Assembly (NCBI GenBank): GCA_900545275.1
Contig: UQYG01000007.1
Span: 62,001 to 126,000, forward strand
Direction: 5' to 3'
Length of the DNA stretch: 64,000 bases
DNA from: an uncultured Sutterella sp.
GTDB taxonomy: Bacteria; Pseudomonadota; Gammaproteobacteria; Burkholderiales; Burkholderiaceae_F
Shown here: one piece after another, positions 9,064 to 17,346 of the stretch
Layout of the letters: every line of letters begins with the position of its first letter
Position numbering within the stretch: position 1 is the first letter of the stretch
The notes under the pieces: generated by a model
Seen by the model: only the letters and a program-made list of their open reading frames with translations
What the model was told of the DNA's origin: nothing
Database searches by the model: none
Translations under genes and position numbers: made by a program

Positions 9064-9630
9064 TCAGAGCTCCTCTTCGATCCACTCGCTGACATCCTCA
9101 GAGGACGTGAACTCGTCGTTCATGGCCTTTCGTTGCGCGTTGTATGCAGCCCAGGTGATGCGTCCCGTCAGGAATTCGTTCTGCAGACGTTCGATTTTGG
9201 GGGTGTAGAAGAGCCGAATCTTTTCGGCGAGCTCCTTGTAGTAGGGATCTTCGGTCTGCCGCATTACTTCGAGCGTGTCGCGGTTCATGTCGTCGATTTG
9301 ATTGAAGACGCGCTTGGCGATGCGCAGTTCCGCCGCGGTCGGAAGCGTTTTGTTCGCAATGTGTTTTTCCGTCACTTCAACGGGAAGACAGGGCGTGTGC
9401 CGGAAGTAGGCGCGGTTTTCGGGGGCGACGCAGATCGCCCTCGTGTGACGGGCGACGAGGTCGATCTGCTTTTGCACGGCCTCTTGCGCCGCGGTGTGCG
9501 CCGCCTCCTTCGCGAGGGCCTCTTGCTGCGTGGCTTTGGCTATGGGATCGTCCTTTGTCGCGGGCATTGGCGCGCAGGCCGCAAGGATCAGGGAGACGAC
9601 GGAAACGAGAAGGACGACGGGGAACCGCAT
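9064..9630 (-). CDS. Small predicted lipoprotein of unknown function
   Basis: A 188-residue protein with a lipoprotein signal: a hydrophobic stretch from residue 4 ending in the lipobox LAAC with the lipidated Cys at position 19. The mature part is mostly predicted helical and charged; an Ala/Gln/Glu-rich stretch at residues 27-55 could form a coiled coil. Two further Cys (about 67 and 80) could make a disulfide. I do not recognise the family. It stands alone between tRNA-Leu and the divergently read tig promoter region. The residue after the lipid Cys is Ala, which by the enterobacterial +2 rule would favour outer-membrane sorting. Confidence 0.75.
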   Translation of the reverse strand: MRFPVVLLVSVVSLILAACAPMPATKDDPIAKATQQEALAKEAAHTAAQEAVQKQIDLVARHTRAICVAPENRAYFRHTPCLPVEVTEKHIANKTLPTAAELRIAKRVFNQIDDMNRDTLEVMRQTEDPYYKELAEKIRLFYTPKIERLQNEFLTGRITWAAYNAQRKAMNDEFTSSEDVSEWIEEEL

Positions 9631-9669
9631 GGCAGGGATAGCGTGAAGAAGCCGATGGAAACACCGTGA

Positions 9670-9675
9670 TATAAT
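9670..9675 (+). promoter_or_regulatory. -10 element TATAAT of the tig promoter
   Basis: Perfect TATAAT in AT-rich context. The -35 region is not close to consensus. Transcription from here would give a leader of about 175 bases before the tig ATG. Confidence 0.55.
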
Positions 9676-9715
9676 ACAAAACTTTCTTCGAAACGAACTC
9701 TTTCGTTTCGGACAA

Positions 9716-9842
9716 CCCCTCTCGAAAACACGTTGTTTTCGGGGAAAAGACCGGCCTTCCCGAAGGAAGGCGTCCCGATTTTCCAGTTCGTCCGGGTTCG
9801 GACGATCGCCGGTGCGGCGGGGGTTCCCGCACCGATTTTTTA
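9716..9842 (+). promoter_or_regulatory. Structured tig leader ending in a terminator-like hairpin
   Basis: Several simple hairpins follow one another: CGAAAACA with TGTTTTCG near 9724-9742, CCTTCC with GGAAGG near 9753-9768, CGTCCG with CGGACG near 9789-9804, and CGGTGCGG with CCGCACCG at 9810-9834 followed directly by ATTTTTT. The last has the full form of an intrinsic terminator and ends 15 bases before the tig start codon. It could be an attenuator, or it could protect or end upstream transcripts. Confidence 0.5.
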
Positions 9843-9856
9843 GTAAAGATTTGAAA

Positions 9857-11227
9857 ATGGCTGAAAACGAAAACGTTCAGACGGAACAGGTCGAAACCAC
9901 GGAAGAAAAGGTCGAAACGACCGCTGAAGCGCCCGTCAATCCGCTGCTTCGCTCGATCGAACTCCGCATCGCCCAGGCCGACGCGCTTGCCGCCACGGAA
10001 AAGGCCCTCAAGGCCTATGCCAAGGACGCCCGCATGCCCGGCTTCCGCAAGGGCCACGTTCCCATGAAGCAGATCCGCGCCATGTACGGCGCCCGCGCCT
10101 TTGAAGACGCCGTCAACGAACTCCTCGGCAAGGCTTGGGCCGAAACCGCCACGAAGGAAAACCTCAAGGTGGCCGCGCTCGAAACGATCGCTCCGAAGGA
10201 AGGCGGCGACGAAACGACGATGCTCTTTGAAGCCACCTACGAAACCGTTCCCGAAGTCACGATGCCCGACTTCGGCGAAATCGAACTCAAGCGTTACACC
10301 TGCACGGTCGGCGACGAAGAAGTCGAAAAGACGATCGACGTCATGCGCCGTCAGCGCGCCGAATACCAGGCCCGCGAAGACCGTCCGGCCCAGGCCGGCG
10401 ACCGCGTGAAGGTCAACTTCACGGGCAAGAAGGACGGCGTTGAATTCGAAGGCGGTTCCGCCAAGGACTTCATGTTCGAACTCGGCCAGGGTCGCATGCT
10501 CCCCGAATTCGAAGAAGCCGTCACCGGCATGAAGGCGGGTGAAAAGAAGACCTTCCCGCTCACTTTCCCGGCCGATTATCACGCTGAAAACCTCAAGGGC
10601 GCCACGGTCGAATTCGAAGTGGAAGTCCTCGAAGTCGCCGAAGCCGTTCTCCCCGAAGTGGACGACGAATTCGCCAAGCGTCTCGGCGTGGAAGCCGGCG
10701 TCGAAGCTATGCGCGCCGACATCCGCAAGAACCTTGAAATCGAAGTCAAGGCCCGCCTTGAAAGCGCCAACAAGGGCCGCGTGATGCAGGCCGTTTACGA
10801 CCGCCTCACCTTCCCGGCTCCGCAGGCCTTCGTCAAGAGCGAAGAACAGGCCCTCGCCCAGCAGGCCATCCGCGACTTCGCCGCCCGCGGTCTCGACACC
10901 TCCAAGATGAACATCGACAAGCTCCCGGCCGGTCTCTTCACCGAACAGGCCCAGCGCCGCGTGCGTCTGTCGCTCTTCATGCAGGCTCTCATCGCTCAGG
11001 AAAACATTCAGGCTGACGACGCCGACGTGCGCGCCCTTGCCGAAAACATCGCCACGAGCTATGAAAAGCCCGAGGAAGTCGTCGCCCACATCATGAACGA
11101 CAAGAACTCCCTCAACAACCTTCGCGCCCAGATCGTGGAAAACAACGCCACGAACTGGATCTTCGAACACGCCAAGACGACGGAAGAAGCCGTCGAGTTC
11201 GACAAGCTCATGGCCGGCAACTTCTGA
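9857..11227 (+). CDS. tig: Trigger factor
   Basis: Ribosome-bound chaperone and peptidyl-prolyl isomerase acting on nascent chains. It has 456 residues: an N-terminal ribosome-binding domain carrying GFRKGHVP (family signature GFRxGKxP) near residue 55, a central FKBP-type isomerase domain (segments GDRVKVNFTGKKDGVEFEGG and FELGQGRMLPEFEEAVTGMK), and a C-terminal helical chaperone domain. The start is ATG 9857; upstream in-frame codons would run through the hairpin at 9810-9834. A short acidic, Glu/Thr-rich N-terminal stretch of about 25 residues precedes the usual start of the domain. tig upstream of clpP-clpX-lon is the classic proteobacterial order. Confidence 0.97.
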   Translation: MAENENVQTEQVETTEEKVETTAEAPVNPLLRSIELRIAQADALAATEKALKAYAKDARMPGFRKGHVPMKQIRAMYGARAFEDAVNELLGKAWAETATKENLKVAALETIAPKEGGDETTMLFEATYETVPEVTMPDFGEIELKRYTCTVGDEEVEKTIDVMRRQRAEYQAREDRPAQAGDRVKVNFTGKKDGVEFEGGSAKDFMFELGQGRMLPEFEEAVTGMKAGEKKTFPLTFPADYHAENLKGATVEFEVEVLEVAEAVLPEVDDEFAKRLGVEAGVEAMRADIRKNLEIEVKARLESANKGRVMQAVYDRLTFPAPQAFVKSEEQALAQQAIRDFAARGLDTSKMNIDKLPAGLFTEQAQRRVRLSLFMQALIAQENIQADDADVRALAENIATSYEKPEEVVAHIMNDKNSLNNLRAQIVENNATNWIFEHAKTTEEAVEFDKLMAGNF

Positions 11228-11378
11228 TTGCCCGTCTTTGAGTAAAGATCGGGACGCCGTCTTTCGGGGCGGCGTCTCCGCGATGAAGGAGAGGTTTTTT
11301 CGCTCCGGCAACACGGAGGAAGAAGCCTCTTTTTCGTCTGCAAAGCTCTGTCGTCGGCGGATCCGTCCGGCAGACCTT

Positions 11379-11405
11379 CTTTTGCGACACAATATGTCGC
11401 AAAAG
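11379..11405 (+). promoter_or_regulatory. Perfect 11-bp inverted repeat upstream of clpP
   Basis: CTTTTGCGACA and TGTCGCAAAAG are exact reverse complements separated by five bases (CAATA). The right arm runs into the strong Shine-Dalgarno AGGAGG at 11404-11409. It could be a repressor operator or an RNA stem that partly hides that ribosome binding site. It does not match CIRCE or the CtsR box. Confidence 0.6.
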
Positions 11406-11414
11406 GAGGCGACA

Positions 11415-11489
11415 ATGACGATGCCAACCGACGAATCCGTTCAGCTTTCATTGGAGAATTACCGTGAGTCTCGTACCCGTTGTCCTTGA
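11415..11489 (+). CDS. Possible 24-codon leader ORF overlapping the clpP start
   Basis: ATG 11415 lies 5 bases after AGGAGG, the strongest ribosome binding site in the region, and opens a 24-residue frame ([20 protein letters not shown] and four more) that stops inside clpP. It overlaps the clpP start in a different frame. Either it is a leader peptide coupling translation to clpP, or it is the original ClpP propeptide now out of frame by a small indel: ClpP relatives carry a short N-terminal propeptide of similar length just before the LVP segment. Confidence 0.4.
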   Translation: MTMPTDESVQLSLENYRESRTRCP

Positions 11490-12057
11490 AGATTCCGGCC
11501 GCGGCGAACGCAGCTTCGACCTTTTCTCGCGCCTTTTGCGCGACCGCATCATTTTCCTGACCGGCGAGGTCAACGACGTGAGCGCGAGCCTCGTGATCGC
11601 TCAGCTCCTCTTTTTGGAAAGCGAAAATCCCAACAAGGACATTCAGCTCTACATCAACAGCCCCGGCGGCTCGGTCGATGCGGGAATGGGGATTTTCGAC
11701 ACGATGCGCTTCATCCGTCCGCAGGTGAATACGATCTGCGTGGGGCTCGCCGCCTCGATGGGCGCCTTTCTTCTCGCCGCAGGCGAAAAGGGCAAGCGCT
11801 ATGCGCTCCCGCACAGCCGCATCATGATTCATCAGCCGCTCGGCGGCGTGCAGGGGCAGGCGACCGACATGGAAATCGTCACGCGCGAAATTCTGCGCAC
11901 GAAGAAGACCCTCAACTCGATCCTCGCCGAAAACACCGGCAAGCCCTTCGACGTCGTCGCCCGCGACACGGAACGCGACTACTACATGACGGCGGCCGAA
12001 GCGCTCGAGTACGGTTTGATCGACAAGATTTACGAAAAGCGCGGCGAGATTCGCTAA
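11464..12057 (+). CDS. clpP: ATP-dependent Clp protease proteolytic subunit ClpP
   Basis: Serine protease subunit that forms the double-heptamer chamber fed by ClpX. The catalytic triad is visible: S98 in [10 protein letters not shown]123 in MIHQPLGG and the Asp of DTERDYYM near residue 172. Length is 197 residues. Starting at GTG 11464 (GGAG at 11453-11456) gives a protein beginning [19 protein letters not shown], that is, almost at the mature N terminus, with no propeptide. A longer product would need a frameshift from the leader frame at 11415. clpX lies 242 bases downstream with a hairpin in between. Confidence 0.95.
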   Translation: MSLVPVVLEDSGRGERSFDLFSRLLRDRIIFLTGEVNDVSASLVIAQLLFLESENPNKDIQLYINSPGGSVDAGMGIFDTMRFIRPQVNTICVGLAASMGAFLLAAGEKGKRYALPHSRIMIHQPLGGVQGQATDMEIVTREILRTKKTLNSILAENTGKPFDVVARDTERDYYMTAAEALEYGLIDKIYEKRGEIR

Positions 12058-12078
12058 GCTTTGCCCGTTCGCTTTCGA

Positions 12079-12124
12079 GAGCTCGCACAGGAGCCGTCCA
12101 AGACGGCGTGCGGGCTCGCATTTT
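12079..12124 (+). terminator. Terminator-like hairpin between clpP and clpX
   Basis: A long stem: GAGCTCGCAC with GTGCGGGCTC (one wobble), inner stem GCCGTC with GACGGC, then GCATTTTCCC. The T tract is weak, so partial termination is more likely than a full stop. It suggests that clpX may have unequal expression or its own promoter in the following 170 bases. Confidence 0.45.
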
Positions 12125-12299
12125 CCCTTCGCTCTCCCTTGTGCGGAACGGAAGGGCGAATCCGCGACGAAAGCGGAATAGATGAAGAGTTTTCGACAAG
12201 CGCGCCGCTTTGTTCGGCGTTATTGTCACAGTGAACGAAACGTTGAGCTTGGGCTCCGTTTCCCGCCTGCCCGCGAGGGCGGACGAACAAAGGTGAAAA

Positions 12300-13538
12300 A
12301 TGGAAAAGAAATGTTCTTTCTGCGGTCGTCCCGCTTCGCAGTGCAAGGCCCTTTTCGGGGGGCTGCACGGCGAGACGATTTGTGACGAGTGCGTGGGATT
12401 CCTGACGAAGGAACTCTCCGAGGATCCTCCCGCTCAAGAAGAGAAAACCGAGGAAACGCCCGCCGCGCCCAAGCCGCTGGCGACGCCGAGGGAACTCTAC
12501 AAGCACCTCGATCAATACGTGATCGGTCAGGAGCTCGCCAAGCGCACGCTTTCCGTGGCGGTCTACAACCACTACAAGCGTCTTCGCTCGCGCGACGAAA
12601 AGCTGACCGACGTCGAACTGCAGAAGTCCAACATCCTGCTCGTCGGTCCGACGGGGTCCGGCAAGACCTTGCTCGCCCAGACGCTCGCCAAGGCGCTCGA
12701 CGTGCCCTTCGCGATCGCCGACGCGACGACCCTCACGGAAGCGGGCTACGTCGGTGAAGACGTTGAAAACATCGTCGCCAAGCTCGTGCAGGCGGCCGAC
12801 GGCGACATCGAAAAGGCTCAGCGCGGGATCATCTACCTTGACGAAATCGACAAGATCGCCCGCAAGAGCGAAAACCCGTCGATCACGCGCGACGTTTCGG
12901 GCGAAGGCGTGCAGCAGGCGCTGCTCAAGCTCATCGAAGGCACGGTCGCCTCGATGCCCGCGCAGGGCGGACGCAAGAATCCCGGCAAGCCCATGATTCA
13001 GGTCGATACCTCGCAGATCCTCTTCATCTGCGGCGGCGCCTTCGACGGCATCGCCAAGGTGATCCGACGCCGCACGGAAAAGAGCGAAATCGGCTTCGGC
13101 GGCGCCGTGATGGACAAGAAGGACGACCGCAGCCTCACGGAAATGTTCGCTTCCATCGAGCCCGCGGACCTCGTGAAGTACGGCCTCATTCCGGAACTCG
13201 TCGGGCGTCTGCCCGTGATCGCCGCGCTTGAGGAACTCGACGAAGAGGCGCTCGTCGCCATTCTGACGGAACCCAAGAACGCGATCGTGCGTCAGTTCCA
13301 GGCGCTCTTTTCGATGGAGGACGTCAAGCTTACGTTCGAACCCGAGGCGCTCAAGTCGATCGCCAAGCTTGCGGTCGAACGCAAGACCGGCGCCCGAGGC
13401 CTTCGCTCCATCGTGGAGGGGGTGCTCCTTGACACGATGTTCGAGTTGCCCGACGAAAAGGACGTGAGCGAAGTGATCATCACCGAAAAGGTCATCACGG
13501 AAAAGGCGCCCGTCACGCTCGTGCGCCGCGGCGAATAA
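12300..13538 (+). CDS. clpX: ATP-dependent Clp protease ATP-binding subunit ClpX
   Basis: AAA+ unfoldase that recognises substrates and feeds ClpP. The N-terminal zinc-binding domain has C5, C8, C28 and C31. The AAA+ module has Walker A GPTGSGKT near residue 117, Walker [11 protein letters not shown] and the pore-type segment [20 protein letters not shown]. The ClpP-docking loop appears as IGFGG (family IGF motif) near residue 261. The 412 residues are of normal size. AAGGTG lies about 6 bases before the ATG. Confidence 0.97.
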   Translation: MEKKCSFCGRPASQCKALFGGLHGETICDECVGFLTKELSEDPPAQEEKTEETPAAPKPLATPRELYKHLDQYVIGQELAKRTLSVAVYNHYKRLRSRDEKLTDVELQKSNILLVGPTGSGKTLLAQTLAKALDVPFAIADATTLTEAGYVGEDVENIVAKLVQAADGDIEKAQRGIIYLDEIDKIARKSENPSITRDVSGEGVQQALLKLIEGTVASMPAQGGRKNPGKPMIQVDTSQILFICGGAFDGIAKVIRRRTEKSEIGFGGAVMDKKDDRSLTEMFASIEPADLVKYGLIPELVGRLPVIAALEELDEEALVAILTEPKNAIVRQFQALFSMEDVKLTFEPEALKSIAKLAVERKTGARGLRSIVEGVLLDTMFELPDEKDVSEVIITEKVITEKAPVTLVRRGE

Positions 13539-13574
13539 GAAGACACGGAGGGCAGTTTCTTTCGGACGTCCTCC

Positions 13575-13601
13575 TTGTTTTCCCGAAGAACGCCCCCATA
13601 T
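13575..13601 (+). promoter_or_regulatory. Sigma-32 type heat-shock promoter for lon
   Basis: The -35 CTTGTTT (TTGTTT at 13575-13580) and the -10 CCCCATAT (13594-13601) are separated by 13 bases, matching the RpoH consensus CTTGAAA-N13-15-CCCCATNT at nearly every informative position. It lies 41 bases before the lon start codon. Heat induction of lon is established in enterobacteria. Confidence 0.8.
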
Positions 13602-13642
13602 AGGAAGAACCAGGTATATCCCTCCGTTAGAAGGAAAACGAT

Positions 13643-16114
13643 TTGAAACCGTCTATTTCTCAGCAGCTTTCGGCCTTTCATGAAGCCAAGTCGATGACGT
13701 TGCCGCTCATCGCGCTGCGCGACGTCATCACGTATCCGAAAACGAACACGGCCGTGTTCATGGCGCGTGAAACGTCGCTTGAGGTCGTCAACCGCACGTA
13801 CGAGAGTTCGCAGCCGCTCGTGGCCTTCGTGCCGCAGCGCAACTCCGACATCGAGGCGCCCGAACCCAAGGATCTCTACGACCTCGGCGTGATCGGCGTC
13901 GTCTCGCAGGTGATCGAGCTCCCCGACGGCACGCGCAAGGTGCTCGTAGAAGGCTTGGAGCGCGCCCGCATCCGCGGCGTGACGTTCGATACGACGAGCT
14001 TCACCTGTACGGCCGAAGTGTTCGAACCCGAAAAGGACGACTTCCTCGGTCCCGTTTTCGACGAACTCGTCGCGAAAGTGGAAGAGGCCTATGCGCACGC
14101 GACGTCGCAAAACGGCGCCCGTCATGCCGCGCCTTTGCACGAGCCGAGCGTGCCCGTGAGCGTCACGGACCGCGAGGCGCTTCTCTACGCGATGCTCTCG
14201 CAGACGACGATTCCGCTCGAGCGCCAGATGGAGCTCCTCTCGCGTGAATCGCTCACGGAACGCTACGAATTTTTCTACGAGGCGCTTCGCGTCAACGACG
14301 AACTGCGCGATCTTGAAAGCCGCATTCAGATGCGCGTCAAGCAGCAGATCGAAGGCAACCAGCGCGACTATTTCATCAACGAGCAGATCAAGGCCCTGCG
14401 CCGCGAACTCAACCGCGACGAAGAGGAACAGCGCGAAAGCGATGAATACCTCAAGAAGCTCGACGAAGAAGGGAAGGACTTCCCCGAAGTCGTTCGCGAA
14501 CGCATCCAGAACGAAGCGAAAAAGCTCGATCAGATGCCGCCCTCGAGCTCGGAGTCGGCCGTCGTACGCTCCTACCTCGACACGCTTTTTGAAGTGCCCT
14601 GGACGAAGCGCACCGAAATTTCGACCGACCTCAAGAAGGCGCGCGAAGTGCTCGACGCCGACCACTGGGGTCTTGAAAAGGTGAAGGAACGCATTCTCGA
14701 GTACCTCGCCGTGCAGCGCCGCGTCAACATGACGAAGGCCCCGATCCTCTGCTTCGTCGGCGCTCCGGGCGTCGGCAAGACGTCGCTCGGACGCAGCATC
14801 GCCCGCGCTACGGGACGCGAATACGTCCGCATGGCCCTGGGCGGCGTGCGCGATGAAGCGGAAATCCGCGGTCACCGCCGCACCTACGTGGGCGCCATGC
14901 CGGGCCGCGTCATCAAGAGCCTCATCAAGGCGAAGGTTCGCAATCCGCTTTTCCTCTTCGACGAAATCGACAAGATGCAGACGGATTTCCGCGGCGACCC
15001 CGCGTCGGCTCTTCTCGAAGTGCTCGATCCGGAACAGAACAACACCTTCGAAGACCACTACGTGGAGCTTCCCTACGATCTTTCGCAGGTGATGTTCGTC
15101 GCGACGTCGAACTCCTACAACATCCCGGCGCCGCTTCTCGACCGCATGGAGGTGATTTCGCTTTCGGGCTACACCGAAGACGAAAAGGTGCATATCGCCG
15201 AGCGTCATCTGATTCCCAAGCAGATGGAAGCCAACGGCGTCACCGACAAGGAGGTGCGCATTACCGAGGACGCCGTGCGCGACATCATCCGCTACTACAC
15301 GCGGGAAGCGGGTGTGCGCGGACTCGAGCGTTCGATCGGAAAGATCCTCCGCAAGATCGTCCTCAAGGCCGAAACCCGCGGTGAAGAAGGGGACGCTTCG
15401 AAGCGCCAGACGGTGAACGCGAAGAACCTCGCCGACTTCCTCGGCGTGCGCCGCTTCTCTATCACATACGCGCAGAAGTCTCCGCGCGTTGGCATCGTCA
15501 ACGGCCTTGCCTGGACGGAAGTGGGCGGCGACATTCTCACGATCGAAGCCCTGCAGTTCCCGGGCAAGGGCGCCGTGCAGCGCACGGGCTCGCTCGGCGA
15601 CGTGATGAAGGAATCCGTCGAAGCCGCGCGTTCGGTCGTTCGCAGCCGCGCCGCGCAGCTCGGCATTCGTCACGAAATCTTCTCGACGACCGACTGGCAC
15701 ATCCACTTCCCCGAAGGCGCTACTCCGAAGGACGGTCCGTCGGCGGGCGGCGCGATCACGACCGCCATGGTCTCGGCGCTCACGGGCATTCCCGTTCGCT
15801 CCGACGTTGCGATGACTGGCGAAATCACCCTACGCGGCGAAGTGCTCGAAATCGGCGGTCTCAAGGAAAAGCTTCTCGCGGCTCTCCGCGGCGGCGTCAA
15901 GAAGGTCCTGATTCCGGCCGACAACCTGAAGGATCTCGAAGAGATTCCGGAAAACGTGCGTCACGCGCTCGACATCGTCGCGGTCCACACGATCGACGAA
16001 GTTCTCGCGCACGCGCTCGTGGAGCTCCCCAAACCCCTTACCGAAGAGGAAGCGACGATGAAGCTCTCCGACACGACTCCGAAGACCTCGGCTTCGTCGG
16101 TCACGGTCTCCTGA
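13643..16114 (+). CDS. lon: ATP-dependent protease La (Lon)
   Basis: Homohexameric cytoplasmic AAA+ serine protease that degrades misfolded and regulatory proteins. The 823 residues show the N-terminal substrate domain (LPLIALRDVITYPK), Walker A GAPGVGKTS near residue 373, Walker B FLFDEIDKM, and the protease domain with the Ser-Lys dyad S700 (PKDGPSAGG) and K743 (LKEKLLAALRGG). The initiator is TTG 13643, six bases after AAGGAA; the next in-frame ATG is at 13694 just before LPLIALRD and could be an alternative. A sigma-32 promoter lies directly upstream. Confidence 0.96.
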   Translation: MKPSISQQLSAFHEAKSMTLPLIALRDVITYPKTNTAVFMARETSLEVVNRTYESSQPLVAFVPQRNSDIEAPEPKDLYDLGVIGVVSQVIELPDGTRKVLVEGLERARIRGVTFDTTSFTCTAEVFEPEKDDFLGPVFDELVAKVEEAYAHATSQNGARHAAPLHEPSVPVSVTDREALLYAMLSQTTIPLERQMELLSRESLTERYEFFYEALRVNDELRDLESRIQMRVKQQIEGNQRDYFINEQIKALRRELNRDEEEQRESDEYLKKLDEEGKDFPEVVRERIQNEAKKLDQMPPSSSESAVVRSYLDTLFEVPWTKRTEISTDLKKAREVLDADHWGLEKVKERILEYLAVQRRVNMTKAPILCFVGAPGVGKTSLGRSIARATGREYVRMALGGVRDEAEIRGHRRTYVGAMPGRVIKSLIKAKVRNPLFLFDEIDKMQTDFRGDPASALLEVLDPEQNNTFEDHYVELPYDLSQVMFVATSNSYNIPAPLLDRMEVISLSGYTEDEKVHIAERHLIPKQMEANGVTDKEVRITEDAVRDIIRYYTREAGVRGLERSIGKILRKIVLKAETRGEEGDASKRQTVNAKNLADFLGVRRFSITYAQKSPRVGIVNGLAWTEVGGDILTIEALQFPGKGAVQRTGSLGDVMKESVEAARSVVRSRAAQLGIRHEIFSTTDWHIHFPEGATPKDGPSAGGAITTAMVSALTGIPVRSDVAMTGEITLRGEVLEIGGLKEKLLAALRGGVKKVLIPADNLKDLEEIPENVRHALDIVAVHTIDEVLAHALVELPKPLTEEEATMKLSDTTPKTSASSVTVS

Positions 16115-16136
16115 AAAAGGATCTGAGATCCCAGTG

Positions 16137-16163
16137 AAAAACCCGCCTTCGAGGCGGGTTTTT
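16137..16163 (+). terminator. Intrinsic terminator after lon
   Basis: AAAACCCGCCT and AGGCGGGTTTTT form a perfect stem around a 3-base loop with the T tract included. The A run on the left makes it symmetrical, so it can also work on the opposite strand. Confidence 0.92.
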
Positions 16164-16185
16164 CATTCCAGAATGGGCAATTTGA

Positions 16186-16645
16186 TCAGAATGCCGTCAT
16201 GGCGCCGCTCATCGTCGTCCCTACGACGAGCTGTGCCGAAAAGAGAAGCTGCAGTTTGGCCGTCCTCTCGTCCGAGGTGGCGAGGGCGTTGTGACCGGGC
16301 GCATGAAGGCGGTTTGCCGCCCGAAGCGTGCCGACGGCGGGATTGAAGCGGCGAAGGCCGGAAGCGAGAGGTGCGGCAATTCGCCGATTAGGAGAAAGGC
16401 CGCCAGGTTGAACAGGAATGCCGGACGGTCTCCGAGGACGCTAGCGAACGTGCGGATGCCGGCGCGGCGGTCCGTCGGAATGTCGCGCAGGTTGTTGTTT
16501 TGCAGGACGGCGACCGTGAGAATGTCCGACGAAAAAAGGGCGGTCAGAGCGGCCACTCGAAGTGGCCGGTAATGATCCAACTCACCGCGAGAAGAGTCGT
16601 AAGCGTGTAGGCGACGAAAAATCCGGTGTCGCCCCAGATGCGGCA
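16186..16645 (-). pseudogene. Remnant of menA (1,4-dihydroxy-2-naphthoate prenyltransferase)
   Basis: Minus-strand frames give the C-terminal half of a UbiA/MenA-type enzyme in at least three pieces: WGDTGFFVAYTLTTLLAVSW in one frame (about 16636 downward), then NNLRDIPTDRRAGIRTFASV with following hydrophobic residues in a second, and a tail NRLHAPGHNALATSDERTAK in a third, ending at the stop at 16186-16188. NNxRDIxTDxxAGxRT is the MenA second aspartate motif. The N-terminal half with the first Asp-rich motif is gone. MenA attaches the prenyl tail in menaquinone synthesis. The decay looks recent because long stretches are still readable. Confidence 0.8.
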
Positions 16646-16730
16646 CTTGAAGACGGGAGAGGTTTTGCGCGCACGGTCGTAAAGAACAGAATTTTTTTCG
16701 CCCACGCCCCCACGCATCCGAAATTTCCTG

Positions 16731-16736
16731 TACAAT
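16731..16736 (+). promoter_or_regulatory. Extended -10 element for tRNA-Val
   Basis: TGTACAAT (TG plus TACAAT) about 43 bases before the tRNA-Val 5' end. The -35 region is not consensus, which an extended -10 could offset. Confidence 0.4.
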
Positions 16737-16778
16737 TCGTGACTTCCCGCTTTTCGGAGCGGGGAGACGGAGACGTGC

Positions 16779-16854
16779 GGATGCTTAGCTCAGTTGGTAG
16801 AGCGGCGCCCTTACAAGGCGTAGGTCGGGAGTTCGAGACTCTCAGCATCCACCA
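16779..16854 (+). tRNA. tRNA-Val (anticodon UAC)
   Basis: Acceptor arms GGATGCT and AGCATCC, D-arm TTAGCTCAGTTGGTAGAGC, anticodon loop CTTACAA (UAC) closed by GCGCC/GGCGT, and T-arm GGGAGTTCGAGACTCTC. CCA is encoded. The standard 76-base form is complete. Confidence 0.97.
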
Positions 16855-16895
16855 GCTTCTCGGCTTTTTTCAAGTTTTTTTTTGAACAGAGACTC

Positions 16896-16924
16896 TTGAC
16901 AAAAAGCGAAGAAATTGAGATAAT
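16896..16924 (+). promoter_or_regulatory. Sigma-70 promoter for tRNA-Asp
   Basis: A perfect -35 TTGACA (16896-16901) and -10 GATAAT (16919-16924) with the ideal 17-base spacer. The predicted start lies about 33 bases before the tRNA. It gives tRNA-Asp a promoter of its own after tRNA-Val. Confidence 0.85.
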
Positions 16925-16963
16925 ACGCCTCCTAGGCTGAAACGCCAGACGGTTTGAAAGAAC

Positions 16964-17040
16964 GGAGTGGTAGTTCAGTTGGTTAGAATACCGGCCTGTC
17001 ACGCCGGGGGTCGCGGGTTCGAGTCCCGTCCACTCCGCCA
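16964..17040 (+). tRNA. tRNA-Asp (anticodon GUC)
   Basis: Acceptor arms GGAGTGG and CCACTCC, D-arm TAGTTCAGTTGGTTAGAATA, anticodon loop CTGTCAC (GUC) closed by a CCGG/CCGG-type stem, and T-arm CGGGTTCGAGTCCCG. G is the discriminator base as expected for Asp. CCA is encoded. Confidence 0.97.
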
Positions 17041-17058
17041 TTTGCATACGGGAAAGAG

Positions 17059-17088
17059 AGGGTTCTTCGCAGGAAGGTCCCTTTTTTT
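17059..17088 (+). terminator. Intrinsic terminator after tRNA-Asp
   Basis: AGGGTTCTTC pairs with GAAGGTCCCT (one mismatch, one wobble) around GCAG and is followed by seven T. The roughly 250 bases from here to ppiD hold no gene; a TAAAAT at 17211-17216 may be part of the ppiD promoter. Confidence 0.8.
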
Positions 17089-17346
17089 ATATCCGCGTTC
17101 CGGAGCCGGGTTTTTCGGAAAAGACGTCCGAAGTCCGGCTCGAATTGTATGAGTCTGTTGCGCCGCACGCGGCTTCGGGAAAACCGCCGAATGACGCGGG
17201 CGATTTCCGCTAAAATAGACGCTTTCGCGCGCGGATTTTTTTCGCGTGCAGGCGGCCGTCTTGTCGACGGTCGTCCTTCCTTCGGTCCGTTTGTCAGACG
17301 GCCGCGGGAAACGTCACAACGACCGGATTCTCAAAAGGGAAGTTTC

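Noticed and set aside
11379..11405. CIRCE (HrcA) or CtsR operator upstream of clpP
   Set aside because: The dyad TTTTGCGACA-N5-TGTCGCAAAA differs from TTAGCACTC-N9-GAGTGCTAA and from the CtsR heptamer repeat.
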